From NCBI RefSeq assembly GCF_954871325.1, contig NC_088778.1, forward strand, positions 26,149,120 to 26,213,119: a stretch of 64,000 nt of DNA. The letters run 5' to 3'. Below the pieces are notes generated by a model. The model was not told the origin of the DNA, did not search any database, and saw only the letters and a program-made list of their open reading frames with translations. The stretch comes from Gordionus sp. m RMFG-2023 (lineage: Eukaryota; Nematomorpha; Gordioida; Chordodea; Parachordodidae). The position numbers were made by a program, and so were the translations under genes. Of the stretch, positions 44,197 through 55,320 are shown one piece after another. Position 1 is the first letter of the stretch; the number at the start of each line of letters is the position of its first letter.

Positions 44197-44605
44197 CAGA
44201 GTTGTACATTTGCTCAAAATAAAAAGATCTTCAAAGATCTAGATAGATCTTTAAGATCGTAAAATTTGAAGATCTTTTATTTTTTTTAAATTTTGTGTAA
44301 CGATCTTCAAAGATCTTCATGATATTTATTTTTTTTACCCCTTTATTAAAAGCCCACAATTTTATTAATATAATATTTCTTTTATGTTTTATACCTCTCC
44401 TCCTGCCTTGATGAAAATTGAAAAACATCTGGGCTTTTAATAAAGGGGTAAAAAAATAAATATCATGAAGATCTTTGAAGATCGTTGCACAAAATTTTTA
44501 AAAAATAAAAGATCTTCAAATTTTACGATCTTCAAAGATCTTGCTCAAATTTTTGAGCCAGATCTCGCTCAAAAATCTTCAAAGAAGATCTTTTGTACAA
44601 CTCTG
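44197..44605. mobile_element. palindromic hAT-type MITE with perfect target duplication
   Basis: 409 bp; ends CAGAGTTGTACA / TGTACAACTCTG, flanked by perfect ATATATAG 8-mers (44189-44196 and 44606-44613). The two halves are inverted copies over nearly the whole length (AAGATCTTCAAAGATC repeats; ACCCCTTTATTAAAAGCCC and its complement), so it is an almost complete hairpin with a short loop. No coding capacity. Confidence 0.93.
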
Positions 44606-44613
44606 ATATATAG

Positions 44614-47597
44614 GATAAAATAATTGAAAAAGTGATCATGTAAGGCATAAAATTTAAAATATTATCATTATTTTTCATTATTGTCTGTATTTTTAGTTGT
44701 TATATTAAATTTACATTAATTTATAAATCTTATTATTCAAATTCCAGTATAATCTTCTGCATCGGTAATAAATGTTATTTAATTCGATTTAAATTTTAGC
44801 AAATTTAATGTCTTAAAATCATCTTTTATTTTTTTTATATAATATATTTCATCATTTATTTTACTTTATATTATTGAAAATTATATAATTATTATTAGTT
44901 ATTTTTGCACCAGATATATATTTTACTTTATTCAAATAACATTTTAGTTATATTATTTGTATTTTTCTTTTTTTCATCATGATATTTTGAAAAAGAATAA
45001 AATTTATTTATTCATTGGACCATTCGCACCTTAAAACTGCAGAATGGATGGACCGATCCTTTTAAAGTGAGGATTGTGGTCAAGATCTTCTAATGATCCA
45101 TCCTTAGATCCTTTATATATATTAGCATAGCACCAAACAGAATACTATTCCTTTTTAGTTAATTTTTCTATGACAACATTTATTCATAACAAAAATATAT
45201 TTATAATTTATTTACATCTATCTATATTATTTCTAATTGTCGCTGTAACGTCGTATTTTCACTACCTCCTGTAATTACCCCGTTATCGAGCGTAGTGACA
45301 TCGTGGAGTATTAATAAGTATGTTATTTATATATTTTTTAAATATATTAAAAGATAGCTTATATAATAAACAATATTAAAATATCTATGTAAAAAAAATA
45401 ATATAAACAATTTAAAAACAACAATTATAGGGAGAGGGTGCAAAGAGGCTCTCATTGAGATCCCACTAAAATATAATAGTTGCATCGGAACATGGCGATT
45501 TGAGTAATTCCCTAAGTAAATTAAATAATTTTTTAATATACAAATTATTTTATTTGAAAACGATTTAATGAAAAACACTCAATATAAACTATTTCAAATA
45601 TCAAAAAATATGATTTAATATAAGCTTTGAAAGTGCCTCTAGTTAATAGCACTGTGGATGGATATACTGTGTGGTATGTATATCTCAATCGAGAGATTAC
45701 CGGCCTATTGTTTTGAAGAAATTTTAGGCTCTGGGCGCAAGAATGGATTAAAGTGATATTAGTTATGTTACCATATTTATAAATTTTTTTAATTTCCGCT
45801 CAGGCCACTTCTATGATTTTTTTTTCAAAGCGGTTTTTGGGTAATACTACTAGCAATTTTTATTATTTATTTCCAAACAAAAGAAAATAATTTATCGAAT
45901 TTTTTTTTTATATAATATAATATTTTTTAAAAAATGCTGGATGAGCACCATTTCAGATCTCATTTAAATCGGGGCTTGAGCAGATTTTTTAAATATTATA
46001 TTATATAAAACATTTAATTCGACAAATTACTATCTTTGTATTGAAGGATTTGGAAGGCTCGAAACAATCACAAGTTGGATTCCGTTGCTCCTTAAAATGA
46101 GTTTCTATTTATAAAGCTTATTGTTATCTCTGAAATCAAGTCTTATAGATTCTGGTGGCGATCGAATGGTTTGACTTTTGGTGTGGAAGTGAGGCTAGGA
46201 ATTATAAGTATATATCTCCAGTTTCCATATTTATTTGGGGAGCAGCAAGCTTGCATTCAGCCAGCGCTTACATTGGCGAATGGAGGACTATTTTTCTTTC
46301 CAATTTATATTTTGGGGGTTATCAATTAAATTTTTAGATAAAAGGGCAAAATATATTGCTGTAAAAAAATATAGGAATATAATGTTATTGTTAAACATCT
46401 ATATTGTATACAACCGTAGTATTATTTTTAAATTAAAATTTATTTCTGTATATCTTTTTGCTATCATTTTAAATGTAATAAAAAATGGTTGGTTAAACAT
46501 TCTAGCATCAAACTCATATTAATGCCAAACAATACAATATAATAATGCATTCAGTGTAAATGAAAGGAAATTAATTCATATTCTACATAATACTTTCACA
46601 TTCACAATTTTTTGATAGTTGATAATGGAGTCATGATAATTTAAGATATTCTTATTTAAATCGAAGGCAATTTTTAGGGGGAAGAGTGGGTAGGTATAAG
46701 CTTTTAAGTGGGTATGTCTCCAAAATCTTACATTCGCAACTGGGTGAGAATTTGAGTTAACTTTAAGTTTCATATCCAATAACATGTCTGGAAATTGGAA
46801 TAAAAGAACGAAATACATACAATATTTTTGGGAATGTATAGGTAAGATAGTAAAAGATTACGGATTTTCTAAAGTTGGTCGCATTTGACCAAGAAATCCT
46901 AAAATTTACATTTTTATTACATTTAAATTGATATAACTTCTATATTAGATTTTTTTTTAAATCATCCCAGAAATTGATTTTATTTAGAAAAACGTGAAAA
47001 AAAATCTGTGAATGTTTTGAAAATGTTTCACTTAAAAAAAATTTGTTATTAAATATAATTAAAAAATTGAAAATCGGAACGTTTCACAATGACGTTATGA
47101 TTCGTTTAAGATCGACCTTTGACTGTTTTATATCCAAGTATAGAAGAGCACTTAATATCTATATTATAATTTTCCGATGTCCTCACTACGTCATCGTGAC
47201 GTCATGTTATCGCTACGTCATGTCATTGTTACGTCATGTCATCAGTACTTATTTATTTTTATTTTTTTTATTTTATTTTATTTTATTCATACAGATGAAT
47301 GGAATTGATGGTGTACACATACCTAATATGGATTCCTCAAATTTGTAAATATGAATGAAACTTTTTATTTCACTTAATCCTTTCTTTATTTTTTAGATTA
47401 CCTTATCAATTTTCATCTCATATTATCAATTACACATTAATGAAATCTTTTTATACTCATATTTTTCTTTCATAACTAATAATTAAGAAGATTACCAAGT
47501 ATATTCAAATATTTAAATATTCTTATCCTAACCTATTTATAATCTCCAATCCTTATAAATAACTCTTACTTTATTTTTTTCCCCTCCCTTAATGAAT
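44614..47597. other. intergenic, no gene recognised
   Basis: AT-rich. Short frames at 46155-46522 (plus) and 46576-46818 (minus) have no recognisable family and no exon-like support. GC-slightly richer patches near 45240-45310 and 45640-45740 are unassigned. Confidence 0.4.
47186..47240. promoter_or_regulatory. cluster of CRE-like ACGTCA sites
   Basis: Four TACGTCAT/TGACGTCA-type motifs within 55 bp, including a perfect palindromic CRE TGACGTCA at 47197-47204, arranged as a short degenerate tandem repeat. Another GACGTT lies at about 47091. No gene start is recognised next to it, so function is unproven. Confidence 0.4.
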
Positions 47598-49230
47598 TTA
47601 TTTATCACTAAATTTTATTATCTCATTCTTTTCTTTCTATCTCTATTATCTATTAACCACTATTTCTCAAAACCTTGTCAATTCCTTTAATTTAATTTTT
47701 ATTATTTTTATAATATAATAATTTATACCTTCCTTTTTCCCCCCTTTTTAATCTTATTTTTTAATTACATTACAATTAATTAACCTTAATCTTAATAACA
47801 TTACATTCATCATATTATTTTTTAACTTTTAGAATATCATAATACTGATAAGTCCCTCAAAAATTTTTTTCTGATGATAGCCAAACCTTATCAATTCCTT
47901 TAATTTAATTTTTATTATTTTTATAATATAATAATTTATACCTTCCTTTTTCCCCCTTTTTTTAATCTTATTTTTTAATTACCTTACAATTAATTAACTT
48001 TAATCTTAATAACATTACATTCATCATGTTATTTTTTAACTTTTAGAATATCATAATAGGCTTGATAAGTCCCCCAAAAAATTTTTTTGATGATAGCCCT
48101 CTAACTACTAGAAATATGCATCTAATATTGACCCATCTACCGGTTTTACATTATTTTAATTTTGTTTAATTTTAACAATAGTTTATTTATATTTTTGTCT
48201 GATTTCTTTATTTGTCTAGGCTAACCCTAATCCCTCACTTTGCTACAAAACATGATGAATCTATTATTAAAGAAAAGCAAAAAAAATAATGACGATTAAA
48301 CAAACGCCTTACCCGTTCTAGAGTTACTGGTAGACAAAATAATAAAGAACTACGCTTGAAATGAACTCATCTGGATGTTTATTTTGTTTTTTCTTATCTT
48401 ATGTTTTATATCTATGTTTATTTTATTTTATTTTCACCCAGTTCTCCAAATTATATTTCTATCACCACTACCACAATCCCTATGCCACCTCCACCTATTT
48501 TTTAACAAATATAAACATTTTTATTTATCACTAAATTTTATTATCTCATTCTTTTCTATCTATCTCTATTATCTATTAACCACTATTTCTCAAAACCTTA
48601 TCAATTCCTTTAATTTAATTTTTATTATTTTTATAATATAATAATTTATACCTTCCTTTTTCCCCCCTTTTTTAATCTTATTTTTTAATTACCTTACAAT
48701 TAATTAACCTTAATCTTAATAACATTAGATCCATCATGTTATTTTTAAACTTTTAGAATATCATATTAGGCTTGATAAGTCCCACAAAATTTTTTTTTGA
48801 TGATAGCCCTCTAACTACTAGATATATGCATCTAATATTGACCCATCTACCGGTTTTACATTATTTTAATGTTTGTTTAATTTCAACAATAGTTTATTTA
48901 TATTTTTGCATTTCTTTATTTGTCTAAGCTAACCCTAATTCCGCACATTGCTACAAAACATGATGAATCTATTATTAAAGAGAAGCAAAGAAAATAATGA
49001 CGATTAAACAAACGCCTTACCCGTTCTAGAGTTACTGGTAGACAAAATAATAAAGAACTACGTTTGAAATGAACTCATCTGGAGGTTCATTTTGTTTTTT
49101 TTTATCTTATGTTTTATATCTATGTTTATTTTATTTTCACCCATTTCTCCAAATAATATTTCTATCACCACTACCACAATCCCTATGCCACCTCCGCCTA
49201 TTTTTTAACAAATATAAACATTTAATTCTG
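47598..49230 (+). repeat. large direct duplication, units about 0.7-0.9 kb
   Basis: The segment starting TTTATTTATCACTAAATTTT at 47598 recurs at about 48519. AACCTTATCAATTCCTTTAA recurs at about 47884 and 48595 (period about 711), with an extra partial copy at 47669 (214 bp earlier). Both units contain CGCCTTACCCGTTCTAGAGT. High similarity suggests recent duplication. Pyrimidine-rich on this strand; the protein meaning, if any, was not recognised. Confidence 0.88.
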
Positions 49231-49313
49231 TACTATCATTCACTTCACTATTAGTCAATATAAATATTACTTTATCCGATTCTCTGAGAAACTTTCATGA
49301 ATATTTAGAGGAA

Positions 49314-49691
49314 TGTTCAAACTTGAATGTACAGTACGGCCAATTTCATCAACTTTATTAATGGAAAAATATGCAGTATTTCTGTCGTGGCCTTTATAAC
49401 AATACTTACGACCGTTTTATGGTTGAGTTAACATTGTCGTTCATGATTCTATTTTAGAAGGGGATACCAATGCTGACATTGACAGAAATATCGTTTTGCG
49501 TGTTCAAACTTGAATGTACAGTACAGCCAATTTCATCAACTTTATTAATAGAAAAATATGCAGTAGTTCTGTCTTGGCCTTTATAACAATACTTACGACC
49601 GTTTTATGGTTTAGTTAACATTGTCGTTCATGATTCTATTTTAGAGGGGGATACCAAGGCTGACATTGACAGAAATATCGCTTTGCGTTCA
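49314..49691 (-). mobile_element. Helitron Rep-domain fragment, tandemly duplicated (2 x 189 bp)
   Basis: Two head-to-tail copies of 189 bp (49314-49502, 49503-49691). On the minus strand each reads KYCYKGHDR (the second KYCYKGQDR), then FSINKVDEIGRTVHSS. The YKGHDR box is typical of the Helitron Rep/helicase protein just after its rolling-circle Rep motifs. The frame is broken by stops upstream of the box in both copies, so this is a decayed fragment. Related sequence recurs at 62095-62240. Confidence 0.75.
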
Positions 49692-50896
49692 TAGGCATAT
49701 CATCTTTATCAGTACGTATTGTGTTTTGTACACTGCTTTGGTAATCCGTCATTACTTTCATCTACAACCCTAAATGATATAAAATTATACATTAATTATT
49801 TCCTCTCCAGACGACCGCCCAGATTTATTTTGTCACTTTTTCCATCAAAAATTAAAATGTCAACGAGGATTTGCTCATAATTTTATAAAATACATAATAA
49901 ATATTCCTCATTATTTTTAAAAAAAATTATCTAAAATTTATATGTCAATAAAAAAAAATATCTTAAAAAATATATAAATAATTTGCATATAAGTTTCATT
50001 AGTGTTTAATGGCATTTTTGTAATTTAAATAGACAGCATTTTTTTTTACTTAACATAAAAAAATATATATCCCTTATCAAATTCTTTGACAAATAATTTA
50101 AGAAATGCAAGACATACATTAAATTTATTAGAAAAACAACAATAACCTTATATAATAAACAACATATTTTTTAGATATAATTTTAATTGATCATATTACA
50201 AAAAAAGAATAAGAGTCGGTTATTTTTATTTTATTTGTCATGATTCTCTAATAAGTGGTTGCCCAGGCCTTCCCAGTTTCCCTTAATATAAAATTTACAT
50301 GTTTTTTTTTCCATATTAGACTAATTGGTAAATCAGATATTTCCAGTACATGTGATTATATTTAAAATTTAACTATCTCCGAGGCGGGAAAAAATTTTCA
50401 AAATTATAATGAGTAGGACTGGGCTTGGAACTTCAAAATTATATAAGCTTGCACCTGACTTGGGAATATCTTTTACAAATTATTAAGGGTTGAGCTGGGC
50501 TTGATAAACTTTTTTAAAATTATAAGATCTTGGATGCTTCCTAATATTGTGAGCTTGAACCTGGCATAACATCTATCGTAAAAAACGAATAAAAATCTCA
50601 TTCCCCGTCATTTTTGACGAGCTTTCTACTAGTTCTTATAATTTTCTAATACAACCTTAGCACTTGAAATTAAAAAATAATTTATAGTAATTGTTTTTAA
50701 TTTTCCCACATTCAATCTAATTTATTTTGGCATAACATATTTCAAAGATTCCACGATTCCACGATTCTATTTGACAAGTTTTATGCTATCGCTAATAAAT
50801 TATAAAAGAATGACAGAGACATCCAATCTCATTATTCAAAATACGATAAAGACTAGTTTTTTTATTAATGATGATAGTAACCTTTATATTTTTCCG
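49692..50896. other. intergenic, decayed repeats
   Basis: AT-rich. A block at about 50380-50590 with GGGCTTGG, CCTGACTTGGG and GGGCTTGAT motifs resembles the GC-tipped elements in the CPSF1 introns. No gene seen. Confidence 0.4.
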
Positions 50897-51124
50897 TTAT
50901 AGATCTGTAAGGCAAAACTTGGTTCGTTCGATAACCTGGCCCGGCGGACCTTGCGAGATTTTTTCAGAAATTACAATTGGGTAAAGACAAAATGAATCTA
51001 AAATAGTCTTGCGGGTAGGAGAATTCATGCACAAAATATCAGGCAGGACATCGCATCTATGGTTTTTCGTAAAATTGTAATAGGCCAGTGCACTATTCAA
51101 ATTTTTATATTTTTTTAATTTCAA
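50897..51124 (-). pseudogene. possible piggyBac-type transposase fragment
   Basis: A 75-codon minus-strand frame with AYYNFTKNHRCDVLPDILC and SPTRKT, recalling the piggyBac segment YYNxTKGGVDxLDQ followed by RRTxRWP. The glycines and WP are missing and the rest does not match, so similarity is partial. Composition is more coding-like than the surroundings. No TTAA-flanked ends identified. Confidence 0.35.
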
Positions 51125-54100
51125 AGCTTATTTAATTTTTAATAAATATTATTTGAAAATAGTTTACAATTCGATTATTTCTTTGTATTTTAAAAGCTGT
51201 CTGACTATAATACTAAATCTATAAATAAGAGAGTTAATTCTCAAATAATTAAAAATATTTTTATAATATGACCCACGTAGATTATTCTTAATTTTATTTT
51301 GTAAAAAATACTTATTTAACTAGTTCTTTTAATAATTACTTTTTATTCTATTTCACCTTGATTATTTAATCTTTTGTAAGTTAACTTTTTGTAATTTAAC
51401 TTTTATTTTGGTTATTTATATTCTAATTTATATAGATAAAAAAATATATATATGCGTTGTAAATGTTTGCAGAAAATGAATATAGATAATGAAATAAATA
51501 ATTGCGGTACGAAAATATTTTTACAATAGCCAATGGAGAGATGTAGGGATTTTAAAGATATAGATATTAACATAATAAAAAATGTGATAGCCAAAAAATT
51601 CGTACAAAAAAATAGTGCGGGCTAGGTAGTATTTTTCGTAAAATAAATCCACCCCCCCCCCTCTCTTTAAATTGGTTATAAAAAGAAAGCATGATTATTA
51701 ATTTATTTGATTATAAAATTTTATTTACCTTGATTTTGTATTTGATTACGTTGATTATTTTAGAGTTATAATTATTTACTGATTAATTTGAATTGACTAA
51801 ATAAAAATGATACAATACTAAACTCTCTTACAAACCTCCACGTTTACTGTGGTAAGGTTTCAGCTGTCTGCTGGAATAAATTAGAAGAAAAGTCGCACTT
51901 AACTTATGGTGCGGAGTAATCCATTCGATTTTAAAATTAAAAATGTAAAGCGGCTCTGTCCCAGCAGTATAGTGGTTTAAAAGATTAATGCAATTGCTTG
52001 ATAATGAATTCGGATTAACTACGGTAACATCACAATGCAAATGATTATGATGGCAAAATAGGAATTAAACTTTATCTAAGAAATCTTAAGTAAAATGTTC
52101 TAGACGTAGTCCTTTAAAACCCCTCGCTCATCCCGGGTGCGACTATTTAATTATTTTCACAGCCTAAGGACTCGTTTTTAGTAAACGCTAAACATTGCAA
52201 TGTCGCCCAAGCGACGTGTAGATTACCAAATACATAATGTTAATTAATACAGTTATACGATTGATTAGTGATAAATTAAGCATCGCTTTAGCGATAACGT
52301 GATTACTATGAATGAGGCTTAAGCAATTGACCAAAGCAAAGTGAGCTACGAAGTTTTTTTTCTTCATAAAAATAGTCAGGGGGTGGCAAGCAAAGGTTTT
52401 AGCTGTAGTGTCTTCAGGGTCATAAATATATATAGTTTTATTTGATAGAATAACAATAACATATTATAATTGATATTTTTTGGAAATGGGGTGGAGGCCC
52501 CGTTTTTTTACCCTTATAGGATCTATTTAAAAGTATAGTGTGTATTTACTTTTTAATTCCGATAAAATAAATAGACTAGCTAGAGATTGGCCCAGCCTGA
52601 CCCAGGCCGAAGCCAGATATATTTTTGAGTAAAGTCGGACATTGTGCAAAATAATATTATGAGCCAAACCGAAGTTTCGGGGGGATATTTAAGGGAGCCA
52701 TTAAAAAAATTTTTGCTTCAGGGGGCTATTCAAATTTTTAAGGAGATATGAGCCTCTGTGCCCCCCCTCCCTCTTCCCTCCTAGTGACGCTACTGATTGA
52801 CTTGTTGAATTAAGGTATTGCATAAATATAAAGGCAAGAGGAATTAGGGTCTTAAAAAATATCAAAATACTGCTATAATTAATCGAAAATTGTGACCTTT
52901 AAAAAAATCTTCATATAAATAATGTATCAGATGCATAACAAATATTTTGAAAGATGACTAATCATCTTTCTCATTATATTCTAGAAAATCTAATTAGTTA
53001 CAGTTATTACTATAGACTTTTTCAAAAACTCTCATATTAATATATTTAATTAATGCATGCTAAATTTTTGGTTGTATATCAGTTTAATATGATCATAAAT
53101 ATTAAACATTTTAGAGTGTACGTTTAATATTATATTACATTTTAATTTATCATATTATTATCAAATTTTTAATAATATTTAACCCTACTGGAATTAAATA
53201 TTAATATTGTTTATACCAATTAGTTAGATTATGAAAGTTAGGTATTTAAATTTACTTAATATGGAAATTTAGAATGTAGCAAAGGTATATTGTAAGTTTT
53301 TAATATGATATATATATATATATTTATATTTTTAAAATTAAATATCTGACTTAATGTTAAGAGTAAAAAAATTTTAACCTTTAACTTTATTGTATAAAAC
53401 ATTGTTGCAGTGTTAGTCTTATAATTAATATAACTTATAACCTATGAATTTATATACTAATTTTTATATATTAAAATTTACCTTAGCCTTTGTATTTAAT
53501 TTATTACACTTAAATGATCAATTCCACTTATATATGTATGATGTTATTTTTCATTTTAAAATTTTAACTTGAAAATATTAAAATAAAATAGATAAAGTCT
53601 AATAATTTTTTTCTATTATATTATAAATTTTTTAATTTTAATATCACCAGATTAATTATTTATTTTGTCTTGTATGTGCTTCTTGACAGAGCAGCTATGC
53701 TATAATTTAGTAGGTCATATATTAATCAATAACATGTTTATATTTTAAAAGGATTGATTAATTATTTATTTAATAATAGGCATAGGATATTATTGGCAGA
53801 AAACTTTTGAGTGCCCCCCCCCAATCCCACCATAAATTTTATTGGTGGGCTTAGACGTACCTTTTGTAGGCCTTTAGTATTTCTTTTTCTTTATATGCTT
53901 TTTCTAAAAAATTTCAAAAATCATATTAATAAATTAGTTGCTTATACTTATTTTTAAAATCATTGCTTAATAAGATGTATTCCTTTAATGAAATTAAGTG
54001 AGAGGGGGGGGGGCTAATTTTAATAACTCAAATTGATAATTAAAAAACTTTAAATTTACTAAGAGGATTTACCTGGCTCACTGTAACATATAGAAATTTC

Positions 54101-55111
54101 AATCATTATATGAGGCCAAACTCTCCTTGTCCAATGGTGTTAGATTTTATATATTTTTCATAACATATCTAAAAAAATGGGTGTGTAAGAGTTTAATGCA
54201 TGGCCTAATACCTCATAAATCTCGGGTTGAATCTAGGAATATTTGGTTTTTTTATTTGGGGTATGATATATTAGTTGATAAAACCTGCATGGCCTAATCA
54301 GGAATTATGATATTATCTCATAGATCTTATTTATTTATTTTTTGGAAGCTAACTAGATGGTTGTGTGCAGTGGAATATACTATTTAACATTACAGAAGGA
54401 ACCACTTATTCTACCATTTAAAATTTTTAAAATAAGTCTTATATTTTAATAAATTTGGTTGTTTAGTAGGATTAGCAAAATTAATGTCGATTTGATTTAA
54501 ATCATGATTTTAAATTTCAAATAGAGAATTGATGTTGAAAATTATTATATACATAATCAAAAATTACCTTTTTTATAATAGTACTTTGAAAATAAAGGAT
54601 TAACATATTTTCTTTCACTATTATATTATATATTTTGTTTGATCAAATTTTAATATAAAAATTGTATTTAAAATATTGATTTAAATCACTAATTTAAAAA
54701 AGTTTTGTTGATTTAAATCACGATTTAAATCATATTGATTTTAGTTAGCCAACCCATTGCTTAGCATATAAAATTTGCACATTGTTTATCAAATAATCCC
54801 ATGGGAAAAATCACTGCCACCCTATTTACCTCTCATTAATATAATAATTTTTTCTGATGCTATGATGAAATGCCCCTCTTTAATAGAGCTTAGAATCTTT
54901 ATTTATTTAAATAAGTTTTGAAAAATTTGTTATTTGTAATAACTCTTTATTTATTTTTAATGTTTGTAAAGTATAAATGTTAAGAAATCACCTTTATTTT
55001 TCTTCTAAAATTTTTTTTTAAATCAATTTTTAAATTTAGTTTTTCCTTGGGCTTTATAACATTTTCATTAAATATTATTGTAAAAGAGTGCTACAAAAAT
55101 TGTATTGTAAT
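51125..55111. other. intergenic, no gene recognised
   Basis: Mostly AT-rich. A GC-richer block at 52095-52345 (with GTCGCCCAAGCGACGTGTAG) and a frame at 51828-52040 are unassigned. 52565-52790 has GC-tipped repeat sequence ending CTAGTGACGCTACTG, a hAT-like end without an identified partner. G or C homopolymers occur near 51651, 53813 and 54005. Confidence 0.4.
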
Positions 55112-55320
55112 TAGTGACTCAACATTTTACACAGAAAAAAATTATGGAAGCCTAAAGATCTTGCTCATAAATGGCACATAGGATTGAACATCTATTGGCG
55201 AAATCTCGAAGCTTAGGCAATATTTTCCTGGCTATAATGTTGAGTCAGCTGTTTTAAAAAATTGGCTCAAATCGAGCCGTTTTAAAAAATCGGCTCAAAT
55301 CGAGCCGTTTAACAACACTA
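55112..55320. mobile_element. MITE, GTTAAACGGCTC family, copy 4
   Basis: About 209 bp. Right end AATCGAGCCGTTTAACAACACTA matches the family and is preceded by a local duplication of TTTTAAAAAATCGGCTCAAA; the left end starts TAGTGACTCAACATTTTA. Interior shares the TCTCGAAGCTTAGGCAATATTTT block. Confidence 0.75.
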
